A stretch of DNA of 64,000 bases from Epiperipatus broadwayi (Eukaryota; Onychophora; Udeonychophora; Euonychophora; Peripatidae), in contig JAQFVV010012394.1 of assembly GCA_028023455.1 (NCBI GenBank), positions 26,609,053-26,673,052 on the forward strand, in the 5' to 3' direction. Below are positions 23,285 through 34,990 of the stretch, one piece after another. Below the pieces are notes generated by a model. That model was not told the origin of the DNA, did not search any database, and worked only from the letters and a program-made list of their open reading frames with translations. Numbering within the stretch: the first letter of the stretch is position 1; each line of letters opens with the position of its first letter. The translations under genes were made by a program, and so were the position numbers.

Positions 23285-24650
23285 TTAGGCACCAAACAGA
23301 CCAAAATAATTCTGTCATTTGTTACTCAATAGTTCTTAAACTGAATATCAAAAGTGGTAGGGTTAATTTATGATACATGGACTTAACCTCCATAATTTTC
23401 CATTTTACCACTATCCAAAATCATATAGAGCTCTGCTCTACACGTATTATTATATATAAATGTACTTTTATCATTATAATTCTAAAATGTCAAAAATTGA
23501 CTTTGTCAGGTTTTTCATTATTGTTTTTTTTCTTTTAAAATTCGCTTTATAAACCAGTAATCTTCAATGATTCATTTATTACAAGTTAAATTAAACAATT
23601 TAGTCTTCAGACAAAAATATCCATTGCTCGGTTAGCAAGATAAAATGTTTGAAAGATAAATGGTAGCGAATAAATCCATTTGAAACAAGACGAAAATAAT
23701 ATTTCTAGATATTGATAAATAAACTTTATATTCTCATTTTATATGTTTGTTATTTAATAAACGTAGTACAAGTCGTGGCGTGCTGACGAAACCATATAGT
23801 TAATGGAATTATTTAATCAATTACGTCACGCGTAATTGTTTCCACATTATTTTTCGGCAAATGATAAATTTGTTCTTTCTTACGAAAATTTGAATGTTCA
23901 TTTCTATTCTCTCTAGTTATGATAAGAATACAAATATATTTCATTTCAATTTTAATTTAATATTGTTTTACATTAAAAAATAATTTAAATAAATAAATAA
24001 AAAAGAAGACATTTTTTGTACAAAAAAGGTTCAACAGCTAATGTTATTCATTTATTTATTTTGTAATATGGCTTTTTTTTTAGACAGTATAACTATTAAC
24101 AAAATATCATAAAGAAACTTGTAAAGATTCCAACCAGAAGAGAGATTCATCAGTAGCTTTAATAAATCTTTCAATTCTGTGACTGTAGTTATGGATTCTA
24201 CGTGGATCATAGTTTATATTGGTCCATATCTACATAAGTTAATAATTGTTAAACTCCATTTATAAAGCAAATAATCATAATAACCATGGATTGTCCTGAA
24301 TCCATTGATGAGATTTTAATAATATCCAGGAAGATCACATCCAGCTTGCTTTACTGCTGGAATTTTTTAAAAAAAAAAAACTATTTGAAACCTCATAATA
24401 AATCTTTATTTCCGATCTCAAAATTCTTCACTTGAAAATTCTTGGTTGAACATCCAGAATTAGGATCTTGGTTTGAGCTGAGACTTAAATGGTGAAACTA
24501 TTTTGAGTTATTGGTGAATTTGGTCTATTTAATAATTTTTTACTTACTTTCTGTAAGATATCTACTCTTCTAATACCTGGTGGAGAAATAGAAGGGTGTC
24601 ATTTACTAAATAATATATAAAGTAATTTACATTGAGCGATCAAAGGATGA
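23285..24650. other. No gene seen
   Basis: AT-rich noncoding. Some frames on both strands, none with recognisable motifs. Confidence 0.5.
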
Positions 24651-24654
24651 ATAT

Positions 24655-24893
24655 TATATCTAATGTTTAATGTTCTTTTCGTTCAATCCAATTAAATTAT
24701 ATCCTCTTTCTTCATCCAACATTTATACATATTCACATCTTTAACACCCAACGTTTCGACCATTTTTTTCTTGTAGTTAAAGATGTGAATATGCATATAT
24801 GTTAGATAAAGAAATAAAGTTGTTTTTTTTTTTTAAAAAAAAAAAAGAAGATATAATTTAATTGAATTGAATGAAAAGAACATTATATTTTGT
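24655..24893. mobile_element. Palindromic PLE-terminus-like element
   Basis: Left arm (24663-24755: 'atgttcttttcgttcaatcc', 'ttatatcctctttc', 'catattcacatctttaa') pairs with right arm (24776-24893), the right one carrying a T12/A12 insertion. The minus strand of the left arm reads 'ggtcgaaacgttgggtg', matching the 3' half of hammerhead motifs seen at the ends of Penelope-like elements (CGAAAC box). The CTGATGA box is not visible: an A-rich 'ctacaagaaaaaaat' occupies its place. The orientation and ends are uncertain. Confidence 0.6.
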
Positions 24894-25354
24894 AAGACAT
24901 ATATATATACTGTATTAAAGAAAAAAAGGAGGTTTATTGCGGTTATTAAAAAAAGTTTGTTTAACAGCTGTGATAATAAATTAAATATACCTAATGTTAT
25001 TTCTAAACAACTTCTGTAGAAAACTGATTACTACTACTTAAGGATAAGATGTTAATATTAATAAGTACTACGTTCTCTTAATAGAGAAAAAGTACTCACA
25101 CCAAACTTCCAGATAGGCAATCAAAAAGTACAATAATAAATATCAACTAACAAGAGAAGTTATAGAAAATGTATAAATACAAATTAAGCATAAACCATTA
25201 ATTAAAAACTTAGATTGTCCCTTAGTCCTTGCTCACACCATAATCTTACTCTCCATCAAAATACCATTTGGAAACTGTTAAATTATCTTATAAACAATGG
25301 ATGTAAAATTCTATCTCAAGACACTACAATAAAGCTATAATTATATGATAGCCT

Positions 25355-25590
25355 ACTTCTGTCATCTAATATTAATTGTTAAATGTTTTTAGAAAAATTC
25401 AAACTTTACTTCAATTTTTCAAATACATTCACCTATAAATAATGGCATACAGATTAGTGTATAACACATTGTGAGTGGTATTATTACAAAGCTAGCCTGA
25501 TTAGTGATAGTATTAGAAAAGGACTTGAACCTGGAATCTTTAAATTTTATAAATATTGAATTTAAGCCAATAATCTAATCTTAGGTTATT
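25355..25590 (-). mobile_element. SINE-B, minus orientation, good B box
   Basis: On the minus strand the head reads 'gaataacctaagattag', and 'ccaggttcaagtcc' is a canonical RNA polymerase III B box. The body and the tail ('gaatttttctaaaaacattt') match the other SINE-B copies. Confidence 0.75.
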
Positions 25591-25614
25591 CGCAAAAATA
25601 AAAAAAAATAAAAA

Positions 25615-26146
25615 ACGTCAAAAAAAGTTATAGGTACCATACTTAATCTGTGCATACCAGAGACAACAGACGAATTAAAGAAAATGTGTAATAAATATAT
25701 CAGAACAGCTATCCAAAGTCATAGTACTTTATGAGAAATCCTAATATCTGCAACAACTAAACTTGAAATGCTGAAAAATGAAAACTGCATCTACAAAATA
25801 TCATGTGAATGCAGAAGGATGTAAATTGGTGAAACCAATTTCCAATGAAAAGTGAGTGGAAGAACACAAACTGATGATTAGATATGGCAAAACATATACA
25901 CTTAAATTATCAGGTTTATATATATATATATATGTGTGTGTGTGTATCAATGAACTTATGTCAATTGGGAAAACAAAAATATTGTATAGAAAGGAAAAAG
26001 CACAGAGAAGAAAATTTAAAGAAACTGCCCATATAATAATAGCAAACAACCCCATAATTCAAGCTATGATGATAATTCATAATGCAAGAAAACCACTTAT
26101 CAACCTTGCATTTAAAGGGAAGAAAAAATCAGGAGACTTTTCATAA
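25615..26146 (+). pseudogene. Penelope-like element: RT-EN linker and GIY-YIG endonuclease relic
   Basis: The frame from about 25627 reads VIGTILNLCIPETTDELKK, then 'KNENCIYKISCECRRM', a stop, 'IGETN', then (after an inserted TA/TG microsatellite at 25911-25946) 'IGKTKILYRKEKAQRRKFKE' and 'IIIANNPIIQ'. This is the known PLE layout: a linker, 'YKI.C.C...YIGET' as the GIY-YIG motif (Y-I-G kept, first box altered), and the 'ILYRE...RR..E' helix with its Arg and Glu. Stops and the microsatellite make it inactive. No upstream PLE RT was recognised. It shows that a PLE has been active in this genome. Confidence 0.75.
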
Positions 26147-26159
26147 ATAAGTATATGCA

Positions 26160-26415
26160 ATTTCTACTGATTGTTGCAGGATAGCCTAATTGGTTATAGT
26201 ATTGCCTTATATTTTAATATTCCCACTTCTAAAGGTCCCAGGCTCAATTTCATTGCTAGTATTGTCACTAGTCATGCCATCAACACTGAAGAAGATAATA
26301 ATATCACACTGTGTGTTCTTATTAATAGTTGAATGTAAGTTGAAAAATTTAAATAAAGTTTAAATTTTTCTATGGATATTTAATAATTAATATTTGATGG
26401 TGGAAATACTCCAGC
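26160..26415 (+). mobile_element. SINE-B, plus orientation
   Basis: The A-box-like 'gatagcctaattggttatag' and B-box-like 'ggtcccaggctcaattt' are followed by the body 'gctagtattgtcactagtc' and the 3' region 'aaagtttaaatttttc' then 'atttgatggtgg'. It lies 15 bp past the PLE relic. Confidence 0.8.
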
Positions 26416-26479
26416 AGATGATAAGGGGATTTTATCAATTTAAACACCTATATAAAATAGCTTTCTGGGTTTAAATTCT

Positions 26480-26745
26480 TTCATAAACATGGGTTTGAAG
26501 TAAAAAAGGATCTCCTTTTACTTCAACAGCAAACTCCAGAGCTATTATAGATTAATGGTAAAAACTTATTTAATCTCAGGGAGATGTCAATTAGTAATAA
26601 TTGATAGTTTCTTAGCATCAAAAGCAAAGGTTATCTTTGTTTACATGGATAAAATCTCTCTATTTCTGATCTTTATTAAAATAAAAATCCACAGAAAATA
26701 TTTAATATTCCAAAAGATAATTACAACTAAAACTCCATCATCACA
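26480..26745. mobile_element. FB6 single arm
   Basis: Shares with 18.15-18.48 kb the segments 'gtcaattagtaataatt', 'agtttcttagcatc', 'tttgtttacatggat', 'ctctatttctgatctttat' and the end 'aaaatatttaat'. There is no inverted partner. Confidence 0.6.
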
Positions 26746-28165
26746 ATTTAACCATTTAGATTTTATCAATCTTATAAATGGATTCAGAAACACTTAGTTA
26801 CTGTACTTATATGAATCAGAAATTACATTTAACAATTATCTTTTTATATAAATTTCATATGACTCTACCACATAATGCCATCTTACATATTGTTGTCTCA
26901 ACAGCATACTCTTTTTCTTTCATCACAGCTATGCCACCTACTGTAAGTTTTAGTAATTAATAGATACCAGATGATAACTTAAAAGCAAAATAGAATGATA
27001 AATGATTTCCATTAGAAGAAGGGTGTATTAGATTCTAAAGATTTGGGTGCACTGTTTTGAGATCTCATCATTAATAAAATCCATAAGCTTAAAACTAGTC
27101 TGGAGATATTGGATAGGACAGCACTGTATTGGCATTATTTAAGCATTATCCATTTGGCAATTATTAATTACTAAATCTTACTGTAGATGGCACAGCTTCA
27201 GTTAAAGATAAAGAGTATGCTGAATCTTTTTTATATAACTGTGAATACACATTAATTACATGGTTATGGCTATCTAGTAATAATAACACAATTATTAAAG
27301 ACACAATCAAATTTATATTCAGATTGAAAATTTACAAATATCTTGGTAAGTATTGGAAAATAATTTCAAAAATTAAGTTATAGAAATACTATATCAACAA
27401 ATCATAAGGAAAGTGAATGCCTGTGGACCCGACATAGCCAAGGGAATCATAACTCAAAAAATTATTTGCATATGCCATTGATTTTTCACAACATTAAACT
27501 TTTCATATATTAAAAGAAGCACTGTTTCTGCATGAAATAAACCTTGGGCATTGCATAGCTTTTCCAAGTAACTATTCATATGTTTCAAAAATGTACAGTG
27601 CAGTGGATGTTTCAAATATATCTAAAAAAGATGTTATGGACAGAAAGAGAAATAAAGTTAATCAATCCATGCATTTATGATTAATTAAAAAGCATCATAT
27701 TAATCTTTAATTTTCTGGAAGTCATGGATGATCTTAGAAATACAAATTCTTTTCTTAAATATTGTTACATATATCAGATATGCAGAGGTTCAAGGTCATG
27801 ACTAATTATGTGTTTGTATGTGACTAATGTTAGTCGTAGCATTTAAACTGTCAGTTTGGTTATAATGTGTGTTGTGAGGACATGTGATTTTTGATAGTAA
27901 ATCATATATAAAAGATATTGAAAAATCCAAATGGTTAATAATATTGAGACTTTAATTGAAAATAAATAAAAAAGCATATATTTTAGTATATAAATATAAT
28001 AAAGGCAAATTCGCAGTTTTTTAATTTTTTTCCCGGCGTTTCACCGATTGCTGGTATAATTATTTTGACTGCTATATTTTTATATTTCTTTGCTTAATAA
28101 TTTCTAAAATGTAACTGAAAATGAATAAAACCATCATGGATTTTATTATGTAAATATTGATTTTT
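26746..28165. other. Unassigned, with one decayed FB1 fragment
   Basis: At 27020-27125 a degenerate FB1 sense segment is visible ('ttgggtgcactgtttt', 'aaaactagtctggagatatt', 'ggatagg'). The rest is AT-rich and without recognisable genes. Confidence 0.5.
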
Positions 28166-28169
28166 TCCT

Positions 28170-28330
28170 TCATTTGTATTCATAATTCAAATTTGCATAT
28201 GTTTGATCATTTGCATAATGAAATAGTTTCTTTTTTATAACCTAATGCTTTCATTCGTATTCATAATTCAAATTTGCATATGTTTGTTCATTTGCATAAT
28301 GAAATAGTTTCTTTTTTATAACCTAATGCT
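28170..28330 (+). repeat. Tandem duplication, 81-bp unit, four octamer motifs
   Basis: Unit 1 (28170-28250) and unit 2 (28251-28330) are nearly identical. Each has two copies of ATTTGCAT (28191, 28209, 28272, 28290), the POU/Oct octamer, and a 'ttttttataacctaatgct' end. No gene or TATA-driven transcript is apparent next to it, so a regulatory role is only a possibility. Confidence 0.8.
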
Positions 28331-28764
28331 GGTGAGCTTCTCCAAAAGTGCACTCAGCTTTAGGTTACAAAGAAGAAAGAAACCACTTCATTAAACAGGT
28401 GGAAAAATGTATGCAAATTTATTCTATTAATATAATATCAAATTTCTATTAATTTAAATTTATTTTAGCATTTCAACATGTATTAGTAATAAATGCATCT
28501 CTTGGATATACATGACCCTCCACTGCAACTTATTTAAATACAAGATCAGCAGAGTTAAGTAAGTTTAAAGTTTATATCTTCACTAGTAATGATGTAAAAA
28601 TCTAATTAAAGATGATTAATAGTAATTATTAATGTGTTTACCTGAAGAGAATTATGTTAAAGTTATGAGTGATAAACTCTCCATACAATAATATACCCAG
28701 TAGAAGCCATAGTAATCAAAAGATGCAAGAAGATTTGTGTGTAAAATTCCTATCTAGTGCATAT

Positions 28765-28812
28765 TCATCCATCTCCAGTTTCTACCTTGTGGTATTCATC
28801 AGAGAGGAGCTT
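28765..28812 (-). ncRNA. Hammerhead-like motif in FB1 antisense arm
   Basis: Minus strand: CTGATGA (28802-28796), an A, then the 4-bp helix II TACC/GGTA with loop ACAA, then GAAA (28782-28779). Helix II pairs better here than in other FB1 copies. The CTAGTC segment after GAAA is altered to CTGGAG, so the cleavage site is lost. Confidence 0.5.
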
Positions 28813-29055
28813 TGGATCTGAGAGCACTGCACATAGATCTTAGGATCTAATGCAATTCTCCAGATGTCATCTTTTACCTTTTTAGTTAACTAGAAAGCTA
28901 AGAGTCCAAAATGAAAACACAATAATGATTTCAATCCAAGCTCATTCACTTATATAGTCATATAGATTTGAACCCAGTTCAGTATCTATACATTTTGGAA
29001 ATGCTGTGGATTGCATTAGATCCTAAGCTATAGGTGCAGTGCTCTTAGATCAAAA

Positions 29056-29105
29056 CTCCTCACTAATGAAAGCCACAAGATAGAAATTAGTCTGAGGATA
29101 TTGGA
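29056..29105 (+). ncRNA. Hammerhead-like motif in FB1 sense arm
   Basis: Stem I 5' side CTCCTCA (29056-29062), core CTAATGA (29063-29069, one base off CTGATGA), GAAA (29083-29086), loop TTAG, then TC ending at 29092 and the stem I 3' side TGAGGA, which pairs with TCCTCA. The predicted cleavage follows 29092. The G-to-A change in the core would disable it. Confidence 0.5.
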
Positions 29106-29274
29106 TGAATATGCACTAGATAGGGATTTTGATGCATAAACATTCTTGCACCCATTGATTATTATGGTTTGTGCTGGGTGGCATTACTATGTGGAGAATT
29201 TGCCACTGTTTTAACAGTTTGTGTAAGCATAGGAAATGGTGATCATGTGATGTTTAATGGTTTAAAGTTATGAG

Positions 29275-30145
29275 CGCAGAAAATTTGTCACATGTAAATC
29301 TAATTATAATAATTAAAATCATGCTTATGATTTAAATATTTAAAAATTGTAAAATAATGATAACAAAGATTGAATGTTCCAAATAAATCTAAATACAAAT
29401 TCTTTTGATACAGAGATAAAACATCACATCATGACCCAACCAAAGATTTGCATGCGTCTCATAATGACTATAGATAACATATAGTCAATACTTTGACACC
29501 TAATTTTAAAGTTTCTTATGTTATATGTTATGTTCTTATATGTGGATAGCCATAGATTGACAATGTTTTCTTGATTTCTTTAAAATTATAATATAATTAT
29601 CAAGATTATTAATGATTAAGTATGTTCTTTATAGAAATTAAATTTAGTGAAGGACATGTGCATTTATTGCTGTTTCTCACATTTTTGGAAAAAAGCCTCT
29701 TTAGAAAATTTAAAAAAATAAAAGTTTTTAAACAAATTCATTTGATCAAACTAAACAAAGATTTTATAATGTCAAATAGTGAACATAAAACACATCCAAA
29801 ACAGTAAGAAAATAAGAAAGAGGTTTTAAAATAGATAAGTCTATTAATATGATTTATTAATAATACGCTGATGCGTTGCGATGAAACTTTTCTATATAAT
29901 AATTTTTGTAGGGTTAGCACTTTCAGAGTTTTGTTATTCCATAATCATAGCCTCTTTAGATTATTAACATCATTATATGTAAATGTATGCAAAACTATTT
30001 TTTATATTATCCATTTTCTGGAAATGGCAAAACAAGTGTCTTTTCTATTTACTGAGTTGATGTCACTGGTAATAAAACAAGCTTCCTTGATTTTTCTCTT
30101 GGTGTCATAAATTTAATATAAATGAATGCCAAAAAAATTAAATTT
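29275..30145. other. No gene seen
   Basis: AT-rich. Small frames at 29622-30110 on both strands look random. Confidence 0.5.
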
Positions 30146-30149
30146 TGTA

Positions 30150-30425
30150 ATAACAAAATTGCTCAGAATGCAGTTTAATAGTACATGAAAGATATCATAC
30201 AGGAGAAATATATTTCCAATATAGCTTTGGTAGTTATAAATGTACAGCAAATGATTTTTAAAATATGTGAAATAACTCATACAGGAGAAATAGTTTCCAG
30301 TACAGCTTGGGTAAATTCAAGTCTGCTTAAAGATCTTGCTTAATAATTAATGAAAGAATTCATCAAGGAATTAGAATTTTTCAGTGCAGAAAGGGTGTGA
30401 AGGTTTTCCTTAGGGGCCCAATTTC
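30150..30425 (+). pseudogene. C2H2 zinc-finger pseudogene fragment
   Basis: Three decayed finger units are readable. The first is 'LIVHERYHTGE' (about 30174-30206) followed by 'FQYSFGSYKC'. The second linker is 'THTGE' (about 30276-30290). The third is 'LIINERIHQGIRIFQC' (about 30344-30392). The H...H-TGE linkers are hallmarks of tandem C2H2 fingers. Most zinc-binding cysteines are lost and frames shift. Probably a relic of a duplicated zinc-finger gene. Confidence 0.6.
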
Positions 30426-30464
30426 CACAGCTAAATGACTGAATTATAGACAACTTTGTATAAT

Positions 30465-30830
30465 TTAACACAAAGGTATGATGGCCACTCTTATCTTTTT
30501 AATGTTTCTACCATGTGCCTTGAATGAAGAGTTTTCTCATATTCAATAAAAACATTGATTTAATACAACAGTACAGCACATGTGTAAAGGGTTGATTACA
30601 TTCTATTTAAAATTGCAGTTTGAAACTTATAAATCTATTGGTCAATAATGGAAGCAAAGTGAAAAATATAAAAATCTTCATGCTCTCTTTCCAATGTAGT
30701 TAAGACTGGCCTATATAATTGAATATAGGTACAAAGATAAGATAGCTGCTTTTATCTTTTCAAAGTCTCTATCATGTACCTTGGATTAAAAGAAACAACT
30801 TCAAATATGACTGTATGCTTCATATTTAAT
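30465..30830 (+). repeat. Diverged direct repeat downstream of the zinc-finger relic
   Basis: 'acaaaggtatgatggccac' with 'tatctttttaatgtttcta' and 'catgtgccttg' (30470-30550) recurs diverged at 30730-30812 ('acaaagataagatagctgc', 'tatcttttcaaagtctcta', 'catgtaccttg'). It may be a duplicated 3' untranslated region of the zinc-finger ancestor. Confidence 0.5.
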
Positions 30831-32155
30831 CATGATTGAAGCATGCTGATATTACAATTGGGTTTTAAATGGAACAAAATCACAACTCAAACATTTGAAA
30901 TGATTCAAACTATGTATTGCATGAAATCATAAGCATAAAAATGTTTTCAAATAGTTTGCAAGATGGCATCGAATATGATTGATGAAGGTATGAAACACAT
31001 TACGAGGATTTTATATCACAACTTATGATTCAGATATTCTAATGCCTTAAAATATTTGTAGTGAATAATGAAACTATATCACTATATAACATGAATTGGC
31101 TTAGAGATGGCACTGGAGGCAATTTGGAGACAGAACAAGTAACCTTTTCATTGCAACATGCTGTATAATTACAAACAAACTTGTTGAAGTTTACTTGAAG
31201 AGCATCTATGTTTATTTACTACTATTTAGCATAATTACTATTAGTTGAAATGTGGGGATTGATTAAGTTATAACCAATAAACAAGAATATTTTTTTCTAA
31301 GGTGCAAAATGTTCAAGGCACTGAGTGGCATGACTTGGAGGGGGGGGGAGGCAGTAGATTTTCAAGAACATAAAAGATAGAAAATTGTTTCCACTGTTTG
31401 ATAAGTTGTCAACAATAGTAATATATACTATCAATAAAATAATTTTTTTATTTAACCATCAAGGAACATTGTAATATCATTCATGTCTTGTTTACTGATA
31501 AGAACATCAGCTGTATAATGCAGAATGCATTAATTTCTCCCAGGTTAATATATGAGAACAAAGTAGTTTTAAATTTCTTATAAAACTATAAAATTACTTA
31601 ATATCTGTCACACTTTACTTTCCAAATTTAACTATAGTGTTACATATTTATCATACATTGCAATTAACAGCTACTTCAGAGAAAATATCATTCTCTAAAT
31701 TAAAAAAAAACATTTAATTTTTTAATCATGACACAAATAGTATAAAAAATAAAATATGAAAAGGTTTAGATTCATACACTACTGTAAAAAAAGTCTCATG
31801 TACGGAAGATGAAAAAAATTGCAAACAGTGGAACTGCAAATATATACTTTCTGTAATTTTTTTTATAGGCTTTCATATTCTATTGTGATTGGTTATTCAA
31901 AATAATTCAGAAAGGGAAGGCAAAAAAAAAATTTGCACTCAGGCAGTATAAATGCTCAATGTGATCCTGCCAGTAAGTTTCATTCAGTTTCTTTTTTTTT
32001 TTCTATCTACAATAAATACCAGATAATAATGCTTAATAAAGCCCTACTTAGTGCTATCCTATTCAATATCCCCAGACAGTTTCTTTCCATTAGATATCTA
32101 TTAATTATTAAAGTTTACACTAGGTTGCAAAATTATGGTGAGAAAAATACAATAT
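30831..32155. other. No gene seen; short FB1-like shard
   Basis: AT-rich. At 32035-32095 a decayed FB1 antisense shard is visible ('ctacttagtgctatcc', 'attcaatatccccagac', 'agtttctttcc'). A G run lies at 31341-31350. Confidence 0.45.
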
Positions 32156-32159
32156 AGAA

Positions 32160-34095
32160 AAGATGTTAAATGTGAAGGACAGAGTGATTGAAGTTATTAT
32201 TTGAAGAAAAGGGTAAGGACCATAGAAAGATAAGCAATTACGGACCGGTAGTGGTTACATCGGGGTTATATAAAGTTTTTGCATATATAGTGGCTAGAAG
32301 AGTGGTGCAATAAATGAAAGAAAATAATATAGTGGGAGAAATGCAAGGAGATTTTAGATGGATATAGTATAGGAAATAACTTATTACTAATCACAAAACT
32401 TATAGATATGAGTAAGAATACAGATAGGCAGTTATATATGATCTTTATAGATATAGAGAAGGTATATGATAGAATAAATAGAAATAGATGATGGGTAAGT
32501 TTAGTAAATTTGGGAATGAATAGAGGTTTAATGGATCTTATTAAGAAATTGTATGAAAATAATTACTATACATATCAATTAGGAAATATAGAATCAGTTA
32601 GTTAAAATTGGGGTTGGACTAAGACAAGAATGCCCTATGTCACCTATTTTGTTTTTGTTATATTTAAGAGAAATAGAGAAGGCAATAGAAGAACTAGGAA
32701 GAGGGATAGAAATACCATTAATAGATGGCAAGGAAGTGTATACATTAACAGGTCTTTTATTTGCTGATACTTTCTTGTGCCCAGAAAGTAGGAAGATATA
32801 GAAGTTGTGCTGAAAACTTGCACAAGGGTGGGTAAAGTGATGAGGATCAAATTCAGTGAAGAAAAATCAAAGGTAATGATGATAAATGCTGGTAAAATTC
32901 TTGGGGGATATAAAGTTAAATGTGGTGAATAAATATAACTATTTGATAATCATCTTAAATAATCAGAGAAATTGCTTGGATGAATGGAAGACAAAATTGA
33001 TAAATGAAGCAAAGAAAAGTAAGTGATTGATAAAGAAATTAACAGTGTTTTCATATAATAAATATTATGTAGCAAGAATTCTATCGAAGGGAGTGGCAGT
33101 TGCAGGTTAACTTATGATAATGATGCGTTATGTGTTAGTAAAGGGATGTTAGATTATTTAGAAAAAGTTCAAATAGAAGTAGGAAAACATGCATTAGATA
33201 TAAATGTGTGGACAGTAAAGGAGGCAATTCAAGGAAAAATGGGATGGACAAGTTTTTATATGAGAGATACAAAAAGCAAAATGAAAATGTTCAGTACATT
33301 TCAATTTATGAAGAACAAAAGAATAGCCAAAATAGTATTTAATTGGGTTATGAGTAAAGGACAGACAACAAGACGGGTGAAAAAGGTAATGTGGTATGCA
33401 GAAGATTTGGATAAAGACTTTATGTCACTATACTTGTACAAAAGGTGGGATGATTGGGTTAGAAGAATTGTTGCATGTTATAGTGGCAAAGAATAGGATA
33501 AATAAATAGATGCATTAATAAAAAAAAAATAGGAAGCTAGAGAGGGCAGAGAACTAGTATGGAGAGTAATAATAGTCTAAACATATATATATATATATAT
33601 ATGTAAACAGAATATTGGGTGCGAATTAATTTACGATAATAGAAAGGAAAATAGTCTACCATTTAAGGCTCGAACAGGATCATTAGCAACAAGAGAATAA
33701 ACATATAAATGAAGAAATGTGTGTGATTTAGTCTGCATGTTATGTAAGGAAGGCATGGAAAATATTAGGCATCTGCTAATTGAATATAAATGCTTACAAG
33801 CAGAAAGGGAACAAATGATGAAGTTGTAGGAGAATAAATATAAACTAAGTGATTATACAGAAAGTGAATTCTTGGTCTTTATGCTGGGTTTAGAAAAAAA
33901 TAAGGGGGGTATAGATATAAAAGTCATGGAGAAGACAAAAATGATGTTGTGGAAATGGTATGGAGCAGGATAAAAAAGAATATGAGAAAAACTTAAGGTG
34001 AGGAATGGAAAGGGAAAGTAAGGTGGCTAACAGGTTTTTGGGGGCATAGTGCCTGAGAGATTCCTAACCTCGATAAAAGTGTAGCCATATCATCG
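32160..34095 (+). mobile_element. LINE-B, long pseudogenised copy with RT
   Basis: Non-LTR reverse transcriptase domain in plus orientation with frameshifts and stops. Pieces in order: 'DHRKISNYGPVVVTSGLYK' (about 32218-32275), 'MIFIDIEKVYDRIN' (32440-32475, RT box A), 'GVGLRQECPMSPILF' (about 32610-32655), 'TGLLFADTFL' (about 32750-32775, an altered FADD box), then a long open stretch (33146-33496) and the C-terminal 'FKARTGSLATRE' with 'CMLCKEGMENIRHLL' (33660-33780). The 3' UTR 'ggtggctaacaggttt' matches the 12.2 and 55.0 kb copies. An AT microsatellite interrupts at 33582-33602. The LINE clade was not assigned. Confidence 0.85.
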
Positions 34096-34790
34096 TATTA
34101 CATTACAAATTTGTTACTGAATAGCATTATATAAGCATTATCGTCATTTTGGTTTTATTCCATTCAGTTTTTGAGAATTTTTTAATTCATACCAATATTC
34201 CTTTGTATAAATATATTCATGTATAAAGGGAGAGAAACAAAATAACAAAAATACGTAAATATACATACACAAACGCATATAATAGAGCAAAAAAAAAAAA
34301 GCGTGCTAAATTGTTCTTGACTCAATCTACGCGCTTTATCATTAAAATACAGTTCGCAAATGTGCCATGTCTCTATAGTGCATTAAATTGGTGAAAGAAA
34401 TACCTGATAGATGCCATTACATGGTTTACCATTTAAAAATTGTAGTATAATAAACCATTATAAAAAGTTGATAAATATAACTTTTCTTTAAAAAGCTGAA
34501 AACACAATTTACTTGTTCGGATAGTCGTAAAAGAAAATAAACTAAAGCTTTTCAGGAATATAAATTTTAAACGTCTGTTTATAACTTAACAAAATGAAAA
34601 CAGTTATTCTTTTCATAATATGTTCTCTTAGTTCTAACCTTAAATTTAAAAGATTAAAAGATTATTGTTGTAACTCGAATATTTTCCCCAATCTTTTAAA
34701 CATGTTAAATTTTGATTTATTTCAAGTAACCATTACTAAAAACTCAAAACAATGTCAAGAAAGATATATATAAATATCTAACGTTTTATA
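34096..34790. other. No gene seen
   Basis: AT-rich spacer between LINE fragments. Confidence 0.5.
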
Positions 34791-34794
34791 AATC

Positions 34795-34990
34795 TTACTT
34801 GAATTGTTCATTGTCTAACTTCCAAAAGATCTTCTTTATAAGAAAAAAAATTGGCATAAGCCTACCTAGTTTTTGACCGCAGAAATCTCTTAGGCCATCT
34901 ATCCATTTAAAATGAGGATGTCCCCTTGGTCTTTTTTCCAATCCCTTTACTTGTTTTGGCAAACTTTCCTCATCCATTCTAACTATGTGT
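34795..34990 (-). mobile_element. LINE C-terminal fragment (third family)
   Basis: Minus-strand frame MDEESLPKQVKGLEKRPRG followed by 'HPHFKWIDGLRDF'. The 'RP.G.P..KWIDG..D' pattern is common at the C-terminus of RTE-like endonuclease-reverse transcriptases. The wording differs from the RTE-like family above, so it is probably a different lineage. Confidence 0.55.

Larger units (their letters stand above)
28657..29274 (+). mobile_element. FB1, full-length foldback element with 13-bp target duplication
   Basis: The element 28670-29261 is bounded by perfect 'ttaaagttatgag' at 28657-28669 and 29262-29274. The antisense arm (28672 to about 28870) and sense arm (about 28990 to 29215) surround a central single-copy region (about 28870-28985). 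The tail (29216-29261) reads through 'tgatcatgtgatgtttaatgg'. It is the longest FB1 in the window (592 bp) and the best guide to the full unit. It has no coding capacity. Hammerhead cores lie in both arms. Confidence 0.92.

Noticed and set aside
25801-26055. Minus-strand hydrophobic frame
   Set aside because: Complement of the PLE endonuclease relic and a TA/TG microsatellite.
29622-30110. Several overlapping 60-80 codon frames on both strands
   Set aside because: No motif, no splice support, lengths expected by chance in this composition.
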